This document shows, one piece after another, positions 1 to 9,900 of a stretch of DNA of 52,398 nt. A program made the translations under genes and the position numbers. Each line of letters opens with the position of its first letter. The stretch's first letter is position 1. This stretch comes from an uncultured Clostridia bacterium. Its GTDB lineage: Bacteria > Bacillota > Clostridia > TANB77 > UBA1234. The stretch spans positions 1 to 52,398 of the forward strand of contig CANQBB010000004.1 in NCBI GenBank assembly GCA_947588905.1, read 5' to 3'. The notes beneath the pieces are model-generated. The model was not told where the DNA came from. It searched no databases and saw nothing but the letters and a program-made list of their open reading frames with translations.

Positions 1-1
1 T

Positions 2-1240
2 GCTTTTATTACAGCACCAGGTGTTGATGCAGCAAGACTAAACCTTATTTCTTCTTCTGGTTTTGTATCAGTTGTTAATGTAATTACTGGTGGAGCATTT
101 TCAAACTTATCAATATTTGCAATGTCAATAAGCCCTTATATTACTGCATCAATTATAATTCAATTATTAACCTTTGCTATTCCAGCTTTAGAAAATATAT
201 CTAAAGATGGAGAAGCTGGAAGAAAGAAAATTTCAGCATATACAAGATATGCTGCTGTAGTATTAGCTGCTATTGAAGCATTTGCATTATATTTAACATA
301 TAGAGGTCAAGGAGTATTTTTATCTAATGGAGTTTTGGCTCCAATGCTATTTGTATTATCATTAACAGCAGGTTCAACTTTGCTTATGTGGATTGGTGAA
401 CAAATTAGTGCTAGAGGAATTGGAAATGGTATTTCATTATTGATTTTTGCTGGTATCGTTTCTGGTATTCCAAATGCAGCAACATATTTATGGAGCTTAA
501 TATTTGTTGATGGTGTATTTAGTGCTACAGGCTTACTTATAGCAATAGCTGTTTTAATAGGAGCAGTTGTTTTGGTTGCAGGTGTTGTTTGGGTAACAGA
601 AGCAGAAAGAAGAGTAAGTGTACAATACGCAAAGAGAGTTGTTGGAAGAAAAATGTATGGTGGACAAAGTACATATATTCCTATGAAACTTAATATGGCA
701 GGTGTTATGCCAGTTATCTTTGCAATGTCATTATTACAATTCCCTGCAATGATTATTCAATTAGTTAATAATAATGTTGCTACAAGCACAGGATTTTGGG
801 CAGGAGTATATAAAGTATGTGCATTTACTTCAATGAATTGGAGTGGAGCATCAACTTCAGAAATGGTTACATTCGGACTAATTCATATAGTAGTATATTT
901 GTTATTGATATTTGGATTTACATTCTTCTATACAATTGCAATGGCATTTAATACTTATGAAGTTTCAGAAAACTTAAGAAAGAATGGTGGATTTATTCCC
1001 GGAGTTAGAGCTGGAAAGCCTACTAAAGAATATTTAGATTCAATATTACACAATATTACAATTTTTGGTGCATTCTTCTTAGCAGTAATAGCTGTATTAC
1101 CAATACTTACAGCTTTCGCTGGATTACAAATATCTTTTGGAGGAACTGCAATCTTAATCGTTGTAGGTGTTGCACTTGAATCTGTTAAAGCTCTTGAATC
1201 ACAAATGCTTACAAGACATTATAAAGGATTTTTAGATTAG
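2..1240 (+). CDS. secY: Protein translocase subunit SecY (5' truncated by window edge)
   Basis: Frame open from base 2 (AFITAPGVDAARLNLISSSG...), SecY motifs such as MSISPYITASIIIQLL, GIGNGISLLIF, EVSENLRKNGGFIPGVRAGKPT. Confidence 0.96.
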   Translation, partial: AFITAPGVDAARLNLISSSGFVSVVNVITGGAFSNLSIFAMSISPYITASIIIQLLTFAIPALENISKDGEAGRKKISAYTRYAAVVLAAIEAFALYLTYRGQGVFLSNGVLAPMLFVLSLTAGSTLLMWIGEQISARGIGNGISLLIFAGIVSGIPNAATYLWSLIFVDGVFSATGLLIAIAVLIGAVVLVAGVVWVTEAERRVSVQYAKRVVGRKMYGGQSTYIPMKLNMAGVMPVIFAMSLLQFPAMIIQLVNNNVATSTGFWAGVYKVCAFTSMNWSGASTSEMVTFGLIHIVVYLLLIFGFTFFYTIAMAFNTYEVSENLRKNGGFIPGVRAGKPTKEYLDSILHNITIFGAFFLAVIAVLPILTAFAGLQISFGGTAILIVVGVALESVKALESQMLTRHYKGFLD

Positions 1241-1254
1241 AATATAAATAAAAT

Positions 1255-1289
1255 GAAAAAACACTTTGATTTGCTCAAGGTGTTTTTTT
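1255..1289 (+). terminator. Intrinsic terminator after secY
   Basis: aaaacactttga-tttgc-tcaaggtgttttttt stem-loop plus T-tract. Confidence 0.75.
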
Positions 1290-1434
1290 ATTTTATTTAT
1301 ATATTTTAAATAATGTGATAATAGAGACTATAAGCATCCGTAAGAAAATCTTTGATTTTTATTCTTACTATCTTGCTTATAAAAATACTAAATGATATAA
1401 TATTCATATACTTATACGAAGGAGGAAACTTTGT

Positions 1435-2610
1435 ATGGCGAAGGAAGATACAAGAGCGGAACTTGAACAAGATATTAGAAGTCTTGAAGAAAAAATAAAT
1501 GATGTATTGTCTCAAGAAACAATTGATTTTAGTGAATTAACTAAATTACAAGATGAAAAAGAAAGACTAGAAAAACTGTTGACATTGGAAGAAAAAGAAA
1601 ATGATAATTTAGAAAAAGACGATGATCAAAAAGAAAATAATCAAGAAGAACAAAGTGAACGAGAAGAAAAAGAACCAGAGAAAGATGAACAAGAAGAAAT
1701 AGAGACGGAAAAAGATGAACAGGAAAAGTCGGAAGATAATCATGATGAAATAGGGCAAGAAGATAAAGATGATAAGCAAGACGTTGAAGAAGAAATATAT
1801 GATAATAGAGAACCAGAAGAAGAGTCAAAAACTCCAGAAGAATGGAGAAGAGAATCTGGCATAAGAGCGTTAGGATTACAAGAAGGTAAAGAATACACAA
1901 GAGAAGAATTTTTGGGACAACCAGGCATAGTATATATGGTAGAATTGCCAGGAAAAGCAGAAAATTTTTTAGGAAAAGATGCTAAAGAATGGGACAAAAT
2001 AAAAACATCAGTATCTTGTTTATATGATGCTGTAAGAGATAATAGATTTCCTGCAAAAATAAATAATGCTGAAACATATATTTTACTTCAATATGATAAA
2101 GATAAAGTAATGGATAAAGATGAAAATCCAGATAAATCTGGATATGCCAGAATAGACAAAAATGATATTGATGCTGCGACAACTGAAAAAGAAGATAAAG
2201 CACATGATGATGAAAAAGATGAAGATAACGAAAAAGAGGAACCACAAGAAAAAAAACAAGGAATCTGCAAATCTATATGGAATAAGGCACAGGCTGTCAT
2301 TGGAAGTAAAGAGTTAAGAAAAATATTAGCAAAAATTATTGCAAAAGAAATAGTTCCTATGATTATTGCATCTAGTAGTCCAGCAATAGGGGTAGCAAGT
2401 TCTTTGGTAGCAAACCTTGCGACATCGATAATAGAAGCAAATCCTAAAGAAATCTTTGAAGGAATTCCTAAAGGAGATTTGAGTAAGGTTGGTAAGGATA
2501 TTCAACATGGAGTTTTAGATCCAAATATGGGAAATGAAGAAAAACTTAATGAAGAAGAATTAGAAGAAGAGGAAGAATTCTTGCCAGGATTTCCTCCACC
2601 TATGCATTAA
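1435..2610 (+). CDS. Hypothetical highly acidic, Glu/Lys/Asp-rich coiled-coil protein
   Basis: 391 aa ORF with AAGGAGG RBS; low-complexity E/K/D composition, Pro-rich C-terminus. Confidence 0.8.
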   Translation: MAKEDTRAELEQDIRSLEEKINDVLSQETIDFSELTKLQDEKERLEKLLTLEEKENDNLEKDDDQKENNQEEQSEREEKEPEKDEQEEIETEKDEQEKSEDNHDEIGQEDKDDKQDVEEEIYDNREPEEESKTPEEWRRESGIRALGLQEGKEYTREEFLGQPGIVYMVELPGKAENFLGKDAKEWDKIKTSVSCLYDAVRDNRFPAKINNAETYILLQYDKDKVMDKDENPDKSGYARIDKNDIDAATTEKEDKAHDDEKDEDNEKEEPQEKKQGICKSIWNKAQAVIGSKELRKILAKIIAKEIVPMIIASSSPAIGVASSLVANLATSIIEANPKEIFEGIPKGDLSKVGKDIQHGVLDPNMGNEEKLNEEELEEEEEFLPGFPPPMH

Positions 2611-2627
2611 GGAAAGGGTGAACACAA

Positions 2628-3077
2628 ATGACAAAAGTAACAAAAAAAGCATATACAGAGGTAGATGAAATATTAAAATATTTACCAGATGAATATGTAG
2701 AAAAAGTGCCATTGAAATATAGAAGAATGATGCATGATTGTAAAGATGAAAGTTATAAGGTTAATATAGACCCCAATAAATCAATAGATGAACAAAAAAT
2801 TTTATATGAAACTAGGGTGATACTTGCATATTTTAGATATTATTATTGGTGTAAATCTGAAGAAGATAAAAAACAAATGGATGAGATATTGAAACAAAAT
2901 GAAGAAAAGATTAAAGACAGATATGATTTTTCAAAATTAAACGAACGACCTCAAGACGCAAATAAACTTTCTGTTGCACAAGAAAAAGAAAAAGCAAATA
3001 ATTTACCTATGGTAGTCGAAAAGAAATCGTGGTTTTCAAAGTTTATATTAAAAATAAAAAATATATTTAAAAAATAG
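2628..3077 (+). CDS. Hypothetical protein with basic C-terminal tail
   Basis: 149 aa ORF, RBS aaggaaaggg, co-directional. Confidence 0.75.
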   Translation: MTKVTKKAYTEVDEILKYLPDEYVEKVPLKYRRMMHDCKDESYKVNIDPNKSIDEQKILYETRVILAYFRYYYWCKSEEDKKQMDEILKQNEEKIKDRYDFSKLNERPQDANKLSVAQEKEKANNLPMVVEKKSWFSKFILKIKNIFKK

Positions 3078-3092
3078 TTTGGAGTGATTAAA

Positions 3093-3776
3093 ATGAAATC
3101 TTTTGTAAAATTTTTAGTAACACTTATTGTAGTTGCATTAGTTGGATTTGTAGTATATTATGTATTGATTTATGGTGGGGTTAGAAATGATAATTTATCT
3201 GGAGATATAAATACAAATGCTGAACATGAAGATCAATCAGGAGAAATTTCAAATCAAGTTTCTGGCGAACATAACCCTGAGATATTTAATAATATAAATG
3301 ATGTAGAACATGAAAATCAATCAGGCGAAGATGAAGTTACACCACCTCCAGTAGTAGTTGACCCTATTGAAGAAATAGATAATATGGTTCAAAATATTGA
3401 AAATAATGAAAATCAAGCAATACTTAAAGAAAATTTAGCACCTGAAATTATAGGGGCTGTAGCAAGAGATTTTTTAACATATTTTAATCAAACAAGTTTA
3501 GCAGTAACAATAAATGTTAAACCGGGAAAGATAGAAGTAATACCTGATATAGATTTCTTGAATAATCAAGTATTTTATTTTGATGATAATGGAAATTTAA
3601 TTTTATACGAAAGCATTTCAAATACTGTTGAAGGAATTAGCAAATATTATTTTAATCAAAATGAAAATATAAAAATAGATAATGAATACGAAGAAGGTGT
3701 AACACCTACAAATGAGGATGTAACAGATATTTTAAGCAGAGCAAAAGCATTGTTTGAAAAATATTCAATTAAATAG
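3093..3776 (+). CDS. Hypothetical membrane-anchored extracytoplasmic protein with SGE/SGD-rich linker
   Basis: N-terminal TM helix (FVKFLVTLIVVALVGFVVYYVLIY); ATG preceded by GGAG. Confidence 0.75.
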   Translation: MKSFVKFLVTLIVVALVGFVVYYVLIYGGVRNDNLSGDINTNAEHEDQSGEISNQVSGEHNPEIFNNINDVEHENQSGEDEVTPPPVVVDPIEEIDNMVQNIENNENQAILKENLAPEIIGAVARDFLTYFNQTSLAVTINVKPGKIEVIPDIDFLNNQVFYFDDNGNLILYESISNTVEGISKYYFNQNENIKIDNEYEEGVTPTNEDVTDILSRAKALFEKYSIK

Positions 3777-3786
3777 GAGGTAAATA

Positions 3787-4443
3787 ATGATTAGATTGAT
3801 AATTTTAGGTGCACCAGGAAGTGGTAAAGGTTCACAATGCAAATGGATTAAAGAAGATTATAATGTACCACATATTTCTACAGGAGATATATTAAGAAAA
3901 AATATTGCTGAAGGAACAGAACTTGGTAAAAAAGCAAAAGATTTTATTGATAGAGGAGAACTTGTACCTGATGAATTAGTAATAGATTTATTAAAAAATA
4001 GACTTGAAGAACAAGACTGCAAAGAAAGAGGATTTTTACTTGATGGTTTTCCAAGAACTTTAGCACAAGCAAAAGCTTTGGATGAATATTTAAATGAAAC
4101 TGGAATAAAAATAGATAAAGTAATAAATCTAGATGTTCCTGATGAAGAAATAATGGTTAGAACAATAAATAGAAGAACTTGTGAAAATCCAAACTGCAAA
4201 GAAATATATCATCTAATTTATAATCCTCCAAAAGTAGAAGGAATATGTGATAAATGCGGAAGCAAATTATCGATAAGAAAAGATGATAATGAAGAAACTG
4301 TAACAAACAGATTAAATGTTTATCATGAACAAACAGAACCTCTTATAAAATATTATGCAGAAGAGGGAATTTTAACTACAGTATCTGGACAAGCAAGTAT
4401 TGAAGATACAGTAGAATTAGTAAAAAAGGCATTAAAAAATTAA
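3787..4443 (+). CDS. adk: Adenylate kinase (zinc-binding lid type)
   Basis: GAPGSGKGSQC P-loop, HISTGDILRKNI, CxxC...CxxC lid, DGFPRT. Confidence 0.97.
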   Translation: MIRLIILGAPGSGKGSQCKWIKEDYNVPHISTGDILRKNIAEGTELGKKAKDFIDRGELVPDELVIDLLKNRLEEQDCKERGFLLDGFPRTLAQAKALDEYLNETGIKIDKVINLDVPDEEIMVRTINRRTCENPNCKEIYHLIYNPPKVEGICDKCGSKLSIRKDDNEETVTNRLNVYHEQTEPLIKYYAEEGILTTVSGQASIEDTVELVKKALKN

Positions 4444-4461
4444 GAAAGAGATGATATTTAA

Positions 4462-5223
4462 ATGATTTCTATTAAATCAAAACAAGAAATAGAAAAGATG
4501 CGTGAAGCATGTAGAATAGTTGCATTAGCACATGCAGAAGTAGAAAAGGCATTGCGTGTTGGTATAACTACAAAAGAATTAGATGACATAGTAGAAAGAG
4601 TGTTTAAAGAAAATGGAGCTAATCCTTCTTGCAAAGGATATCCAAGGGGTTCTAGCAATCCATTTCCAGCCGCAAGCTGTATTTCAATAAATGATGAAGT
4701 TATACATGGAATACCTGGTCCAAGAAGAGTCAAAGATGGAGATTTAATTTGCATAGATTTAGTGTGCGATAAAAATGGATTTCATGGAGATGCTACAAGA
4801 TGCTATGTTGTTGGAACTGGCAGTACAGTGGCAAATAAATTAGTAAGAGTTGCAGAGGAAAGCTTTTGGGCAGGATTTAAAAAAGTAAAACCAGGTAATA
4901 GAATTTCAGATATATCTTATGCAATTCAAGATTGTGTTGAAAGAAATGGTTTCTCAGTTGTAAGAGACTTTCAAGGACATGGAATTGGGGAAAGCATGCA
5001 TGAAGATCCAGGAATACCAAACTATGGTAAATTTGGTAAGGGACCAAGATTATCTCCTGGAATGACACTTGCAATAGAACCCATGATAAATGAAGGCAGA
5101 TATCAAGTGGATATTTTAGATGATGGATGGACTGTTATAACTGCGGATGGTATGCTTTCAGCACATTATGAAAATACAGTTTTAGTTACGGAAACAGGAG
5201 CAGAAGTATTAACCAAACTATAA
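4462..5223 (+). CDS. map: Type I methionine aminopeptidase
   Basis: GDLICIDLVCDKNGFHGDATRCYVVG, GHGIGESMHEDPGIPNYG, MTLAIEPMIN. Confidence 0.96.
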   Translation: MISIKSKQEIEKMREACRIVALAHAEVEKALRVGITTKELDDIVERVFKENGANPSCKGYPRGSSNPFPAASCISINDEVIHGIPGPRRVKDGDLICIDLVCDKNGFHGDATRCYVVGTGSTVANKLVRVAEESFWAGFKKVKPGNRISDISYAIQDCVERNGFSVVRDFQGHGIGESMHEDPGIPNYGKFGKGPRLSPGMTLAIEPMINEGRYQVDILDDGWTVITADGMLSAHYENTVLVTETGAEVLTKL

Positions 5224-5236
5224 TTTTATTTGTAAA

Positions 5237-6121
5237 GTGAGGTGTGGTAAAGTGGTAAATGAAGATGTTGAAAAAGAAAATGCTGAACTATACCTTGATA
5301 ACTCTTTAACAGTAAAGAGTAAGATAAATGAAACTAAAGTTAGAATAACTAATAAATTAAATTCTAAAATTAAACAGTTTAAACTATCTGGAATAGAATA
5401 TGATTCTCCAAGTCAAAATATAATAAGTCAAATAAATTCATGGCAATATAATGTTGGACAAGCTAGTAATAGAACAGTTTCAGAAATAAACGAAGAAATG
5501 AATTTTGCAATGAATAATCTTGATATGAAAGAAGAAGAAATTATTGCAATAGAAGAAAATGAATTTAAAAGAGAAATAAAAACAAAAGTTATAGCAATTA
5601 GAGCAAAACAAGAAATGACTGCACTAAAAAAAGAAACAGATGAAATAAATAATGAGAAAATAAACATTATAGAAAAAATGTTTGGAAAGCAAAAAGAAAA
5701 AGAAAACAGGCTAGCAAAGGTTAAAGAAAAGATGAATTTATTAAATGATTTTTCAAACAATACAAAAGCAATTGGATTATCTCATAACGTTACATATAGT
5801 GCTGAAGATGTTTTAGCAGAAATAGAAACAACAATGCATAATGAAAATTTATCTAGTCAAGATAAAAATGAATTAGAAAAATATAAAAATGCAATATATA
5901 ATATGTATAGTGTTGATGAAGAAAAAGTAAAACTAATTGTAAATCAAAAACCAAACAATTTGTTAGAAGATATACGCACAGAAACATTTGCAGAGAAAAA
6001 TGAAAATGCGGAAACATCATTTGAAAAAATTATAAAAAATATTTCATCTAAGTTAGGCATGATAGAACTAAATGAATTAGAAAAATATGGACTTAGTCGA
6101 GACACAGAAGCTAGAAGATAA
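5237..6121 (+). CDS. Hypothetical coiled-coil protein (start uncertain)
   Basis: 294 aa Lys/Glu/Asn-rich ORF. Confidence 0.65.
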   Translation: MRCGKVVNEDVEKENAELYLDNSLTVKSKINETKVRITNKLNSKIKQFKLSGIEYDSPSQNIISQINSWQYNVGQASNRTVSEINEEMNFAMNNLDMKEEEIIAIEENEFKREIKTKVIAIRAKQEMTALKKETDEINNEKINIIEKMFGKQKEKENRLAKVKEKMNLLNDFSNNTKAIGLSHNVTYSAEDVLAEIETTMHNENLSSQDKNELEKYKNAIYNMYSVDEEKVKLIVNQKPNNLLEDIRTETFAEKNENAETSFEKIIKNISSKLGMIELNELEKYGLSRDTEARR

Positions 6122-6125
6122 TATT

Positions 6126-6160
6126 AAGAAGTAAGTTAATTATAATTTACTTCTTTTTTT
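6126..6160 (+). terminator. Intrinsic terminator
   Basis: agaagtaagttaattataatttacttcttttttt. Confidence 0.65.
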
Positions 6161-6336
6161 ATGCAATAAAAATCTAATCGAGTTTATTTAAAACCATAGT
6201 CCGTAGATGAAAGTAAAGAATTAAATATTATTACAAAAATATTACAAAAAGATTAAGTTTTATAAAACTATATAAAATTATTTTTTATATGATAAAATTT
6301 TGGTATATTGTAAAATAATTTTAGGAGGATGAAGCT

Positions 6337-6933
6337 ATGAAAAAAATATTTTTATTGACACTCTGCATGGTAATGCTAATACCACTTGTGGTAAATGCAG
6401 CATTTTCAGATGTGCCAGCAGGACATTGGGCAGAAACGTATATCAACGAATTAACTTCTAATGGGGTAATAAATGGTTACCCTGATGGAACATTTGGACC
6501 AGAAGGAACTATTACCAGAGCGGAATTTATAAAATTGGTAATTGCAGACTGTATGCCAGATTGGTTAGACATTACTGAAGCAGAAAATAAAATGGACCAT
6601 TGGGCAGGTGGATATGTAAGTATAGCTGAAACATATGGAGTTGTTGAGAAAGGTTCAATCACATCAAAAAATATTGATGAGCCAATAACACGTATGGAAA
6701 TGGCAAAAATAATATCAGTAGCTGATATGGTATTCAAAGATCATGAAGCACAATTTGATAAAAAGCAAGATGATTTTGCAGATACATTATTATTAAGTTA
6801 TGATGATTTATATTTATTAAGACATGCAGTTAATAGAGGTCTAATAACTGGATATCCAGATGGAACATTTGGACCAGATAAATCAATGACAAGAGCAGAG
6901 GCAGCAACAATGATATACAGATTTACTAAATAA
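6337..6933 (+). CDS. S-layer homology (SLH) domain protein, three SLH repeats
   Basis: Signal peptide plus FSDVPAGHWAETYINELTSNGVINGYPDGTFGPEGTITRAEF and a related C-terminal repeat GLITGYPDGTFGPDKSMTRAEAATMIYRF. Confidence 0.93.
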   Translation: MKKIFLLTLCMVMLIPLVVNAAFSDVPAGHWAETYINELTSNGVINGYPDGTFGPEGTITRAEFIKLVIADCMPDWLDITEAENKMDHWAGGYVSIAETYGVVEKGSITSKNIDEPITRMEMAKIISVADMVFKDHEAQFDKKQDDFADTLLLSYDDLYLLRHAVNRGLITGYPDGTFGPDKSMTRAEAATMIYRFTK

Positions 6934-6963
6934 TAGTAGAGAAAATACTAAGGAGGAATAGCG

Positions 6964-9900
6964 ATGAGGAAAAAAATAATAGCCTTAATGTTAATAGTAA
7001 TAACAGTATTATCATTAGGGGTAGTATTTGCAGAAGAAAAAGATGACAGAATATTGAAAAACATAGGAGAAGAAATAACAAGAGTTGTGACAAAGTATAT
7101 GGATGATGAGGAAGAAGAACACACGCATAGTTGGAGCGGATATAAGTATGATTCAGATAGCCATTGGCAAGAATGTTCATGTGGTGCAAAACAAAATAGT
7201 GGAAAGCATAATATGGTATTATATCAAGGAGGATCTGATCAGCATTATCGTAAGTGTAGTACATGCGGAAGAACTGTATATGGTAATCATGACTGGACAG
7301 CTTGGAAATCTGTAGATGAAAATAACCATCAAAGAACATGTAAAGTTTGTGGTAAGGTTGCTACACAAGCACATAATACTGAGTGGAAAAAGGTTGATTA
7401 TAATGAACATAAGAAGGACGTATGTAGTATTTGTAAAGGAGGTCCTTGGCAAGAAAATCACGTAATAACAGGTGGAGCAAAAGGAGTAGATCATAAATGT
7501 AAAAAATGCGATGCAACAGCATCGGACTATGAAGAATGGGGAAGTCAGCATTGGTTTAATTACCCAAATGATGGAGAAAAATGTAATAATCCTAATTGTA
7601 CAGCAACCTTGAAAAGAACAGATAAGCTTGATGAAACAAATATCTCAAAATATCCAATTCAAGACAAATATGAAATGATAGGTTCTGGACATGACTGGGA
7701 AAAAAAGGCTTCTACAGTGACTGTTGATTTTAATTATCCTCCGTATATGACAAAGGAGGATCAAGCTGTAAAAGAAGTTAAATATACTATATTAACTTTT
7801 TTGCATGAAAATTATGCATATCACGATAATGCGTATAAAGATTATCAAGAAGATTGGATAGAGCAAAAACCAGGTGAAGATCTTTTAGAGCTTCCAGAAG
7901 AATATATTCAAGAACCTATATCGAAGTGGGGATTGCAAGCACAAGTATTTGCTGGAATTCATTATACTGAAATTGTTGATACTGTACTTAATGGTAGTGA
8001 AACACATTGGGAAGCTAATTTACCTAGTGGACATGGAGCATTATATCAAGTTATTGTTGATGGACGAACACAAACAGGTTTTGACCACAAAGAGCATTTA
8101 TATGTTAATGGAAGTTGCTCTTTAGCAGGAGGAGCATTAGGTTCAAGTGCGTATACTGAAATTTTAGGGTATGTTAAAGTTATCTATAGAGATATTAATG
8201 CAGAAAAAATTCCTGGAGCACCTCAAGATAAGAATTATACTGAATTAGCATGGTCATATAAAAATTCTGATTTATATATTCCTGTTGATGCAGACCATGA
8301 AAATTTAGATAGATTAGGATGGAGATATAAAGGATATAAACTTTTAACGGGACTTACAACAACGCCAAAAGCTAGTGATTTGAAAAAATTAGAAAAAGAA
8401 AGTCATGTTAATGTAGGACCACTAGGGTTAAATCGTAGACAATATACAGTTGTTTTTGTTTATGAGCCTATAATGTTGGAAATAAAACATTATGTAAAAA
8501 TAGGTAATACAGGAGAAAAAATACTAATAGATACAACTAAAAATACATTAGAACCTGTGGAGTTTCATAATGCGATGAATAGTACAGCAGACCCAAATCA
8601 TGTATGTACAAGTGCAAGTTGTAATTGTAAAATAGAAACGGATGAAGGAAGAGAATATGTTACACAGCATAATATTACTTCACTGAATAAGTTTATATGG
8701 CCAGGATATATATTGCTTGGCTGGGAATTGAATACGAAAGATGGGAAACTTTTAAAAGATGGTTCATATAATGTTGATGTTGATGTAGATAAATTAACAG
8801 ATTCATCTGATTTATCTAAAATAACTACATTTTTGGATGATGATCCACGTATAGAAGAGGTTCAAAAGAAAGTTGGAGTATCTACAGCTTTAAATACAAA
8901 AGAATCAGTTGGTCATAAATCAGATATGGTAATAGAATTTGAATATTCAACAATAACAATCAAAGTAAGTCATCATAACATGAGTGGAGATTATTTGAAA
9001 GATACAAATGGTGTAAACTTAGGTCCAGCTAACATGATTTTAACAGGTGTATCATTCTATATACCATCATTAGTAACATTAGGAACAAACACATGGGGAT
9101 TAACAGGACAAACATATAATGCAGAAGGATATTTGTTCAAGGAAGTAAAAATATTTAATGGAGTTAAAGAATTAGGAACATGGGGACCTGTAGATTCAAC
9201 GTATTTCTGGGCATTTACATCATCTGGAGGAGCAGTAGGACCAGGAATTTTAAATGAGATACAAAAGATAGGAAATGATATAACAGTAAAATTCTATTAT
9301 GAAAGTTTAGAAAATGAAGTAATAGTAAAACATCAAGATACAAATGGAACAACATTAGCACCAGATGAACATCATAAGATGGAACCAGAAGGTGTGGATG
9401 TAATGCCAAAGAAAGAATTGCTAGATAATGGATGGAATAATGAACACTATGAAGATTCTGGAGAAAGACACGATCCACCATATGAGTCAGTACATGTAGA
9501 AAATCAACCAGGAAAGAGAACAATAATATTTGTATATGTAACTACAAAACCAACAAATCCACCAAATCCGGTAACTCCACCACCAGATGGAGGATATACA
9601 CCAGATCCAGATGCAAAAGCAACAGTATTGTTAAGATCAAATACAAGAGGGGATAATGAAGAATATAATGTAGAGACTTCAATACCAACATCTGAAGATT
9701 TATATGGAAATATATATACAAATAGCTTTATCTTAAAGAATGAATATCATTTGAGAACTATGTATGTACCTTTACAAATAAAACTAGTAAAGAAATACTA
9801 TGTAACAAATAACACAGATATAATAAAACAAATGGAAGAAGGAAGAGTAGGAAAAGACATAATAGATGAAGCATCAGAAGAAACAACAACAATTACAGTA

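Noticed and set aside
1727-1733. Another AGTCGGA heptamer
   Set aside because: It is out of frame (aag|tcg|gaa) and the ORF continues uninterrupted. This serves as a negative control showing that the codon phase, not the heptamer alone, matters.
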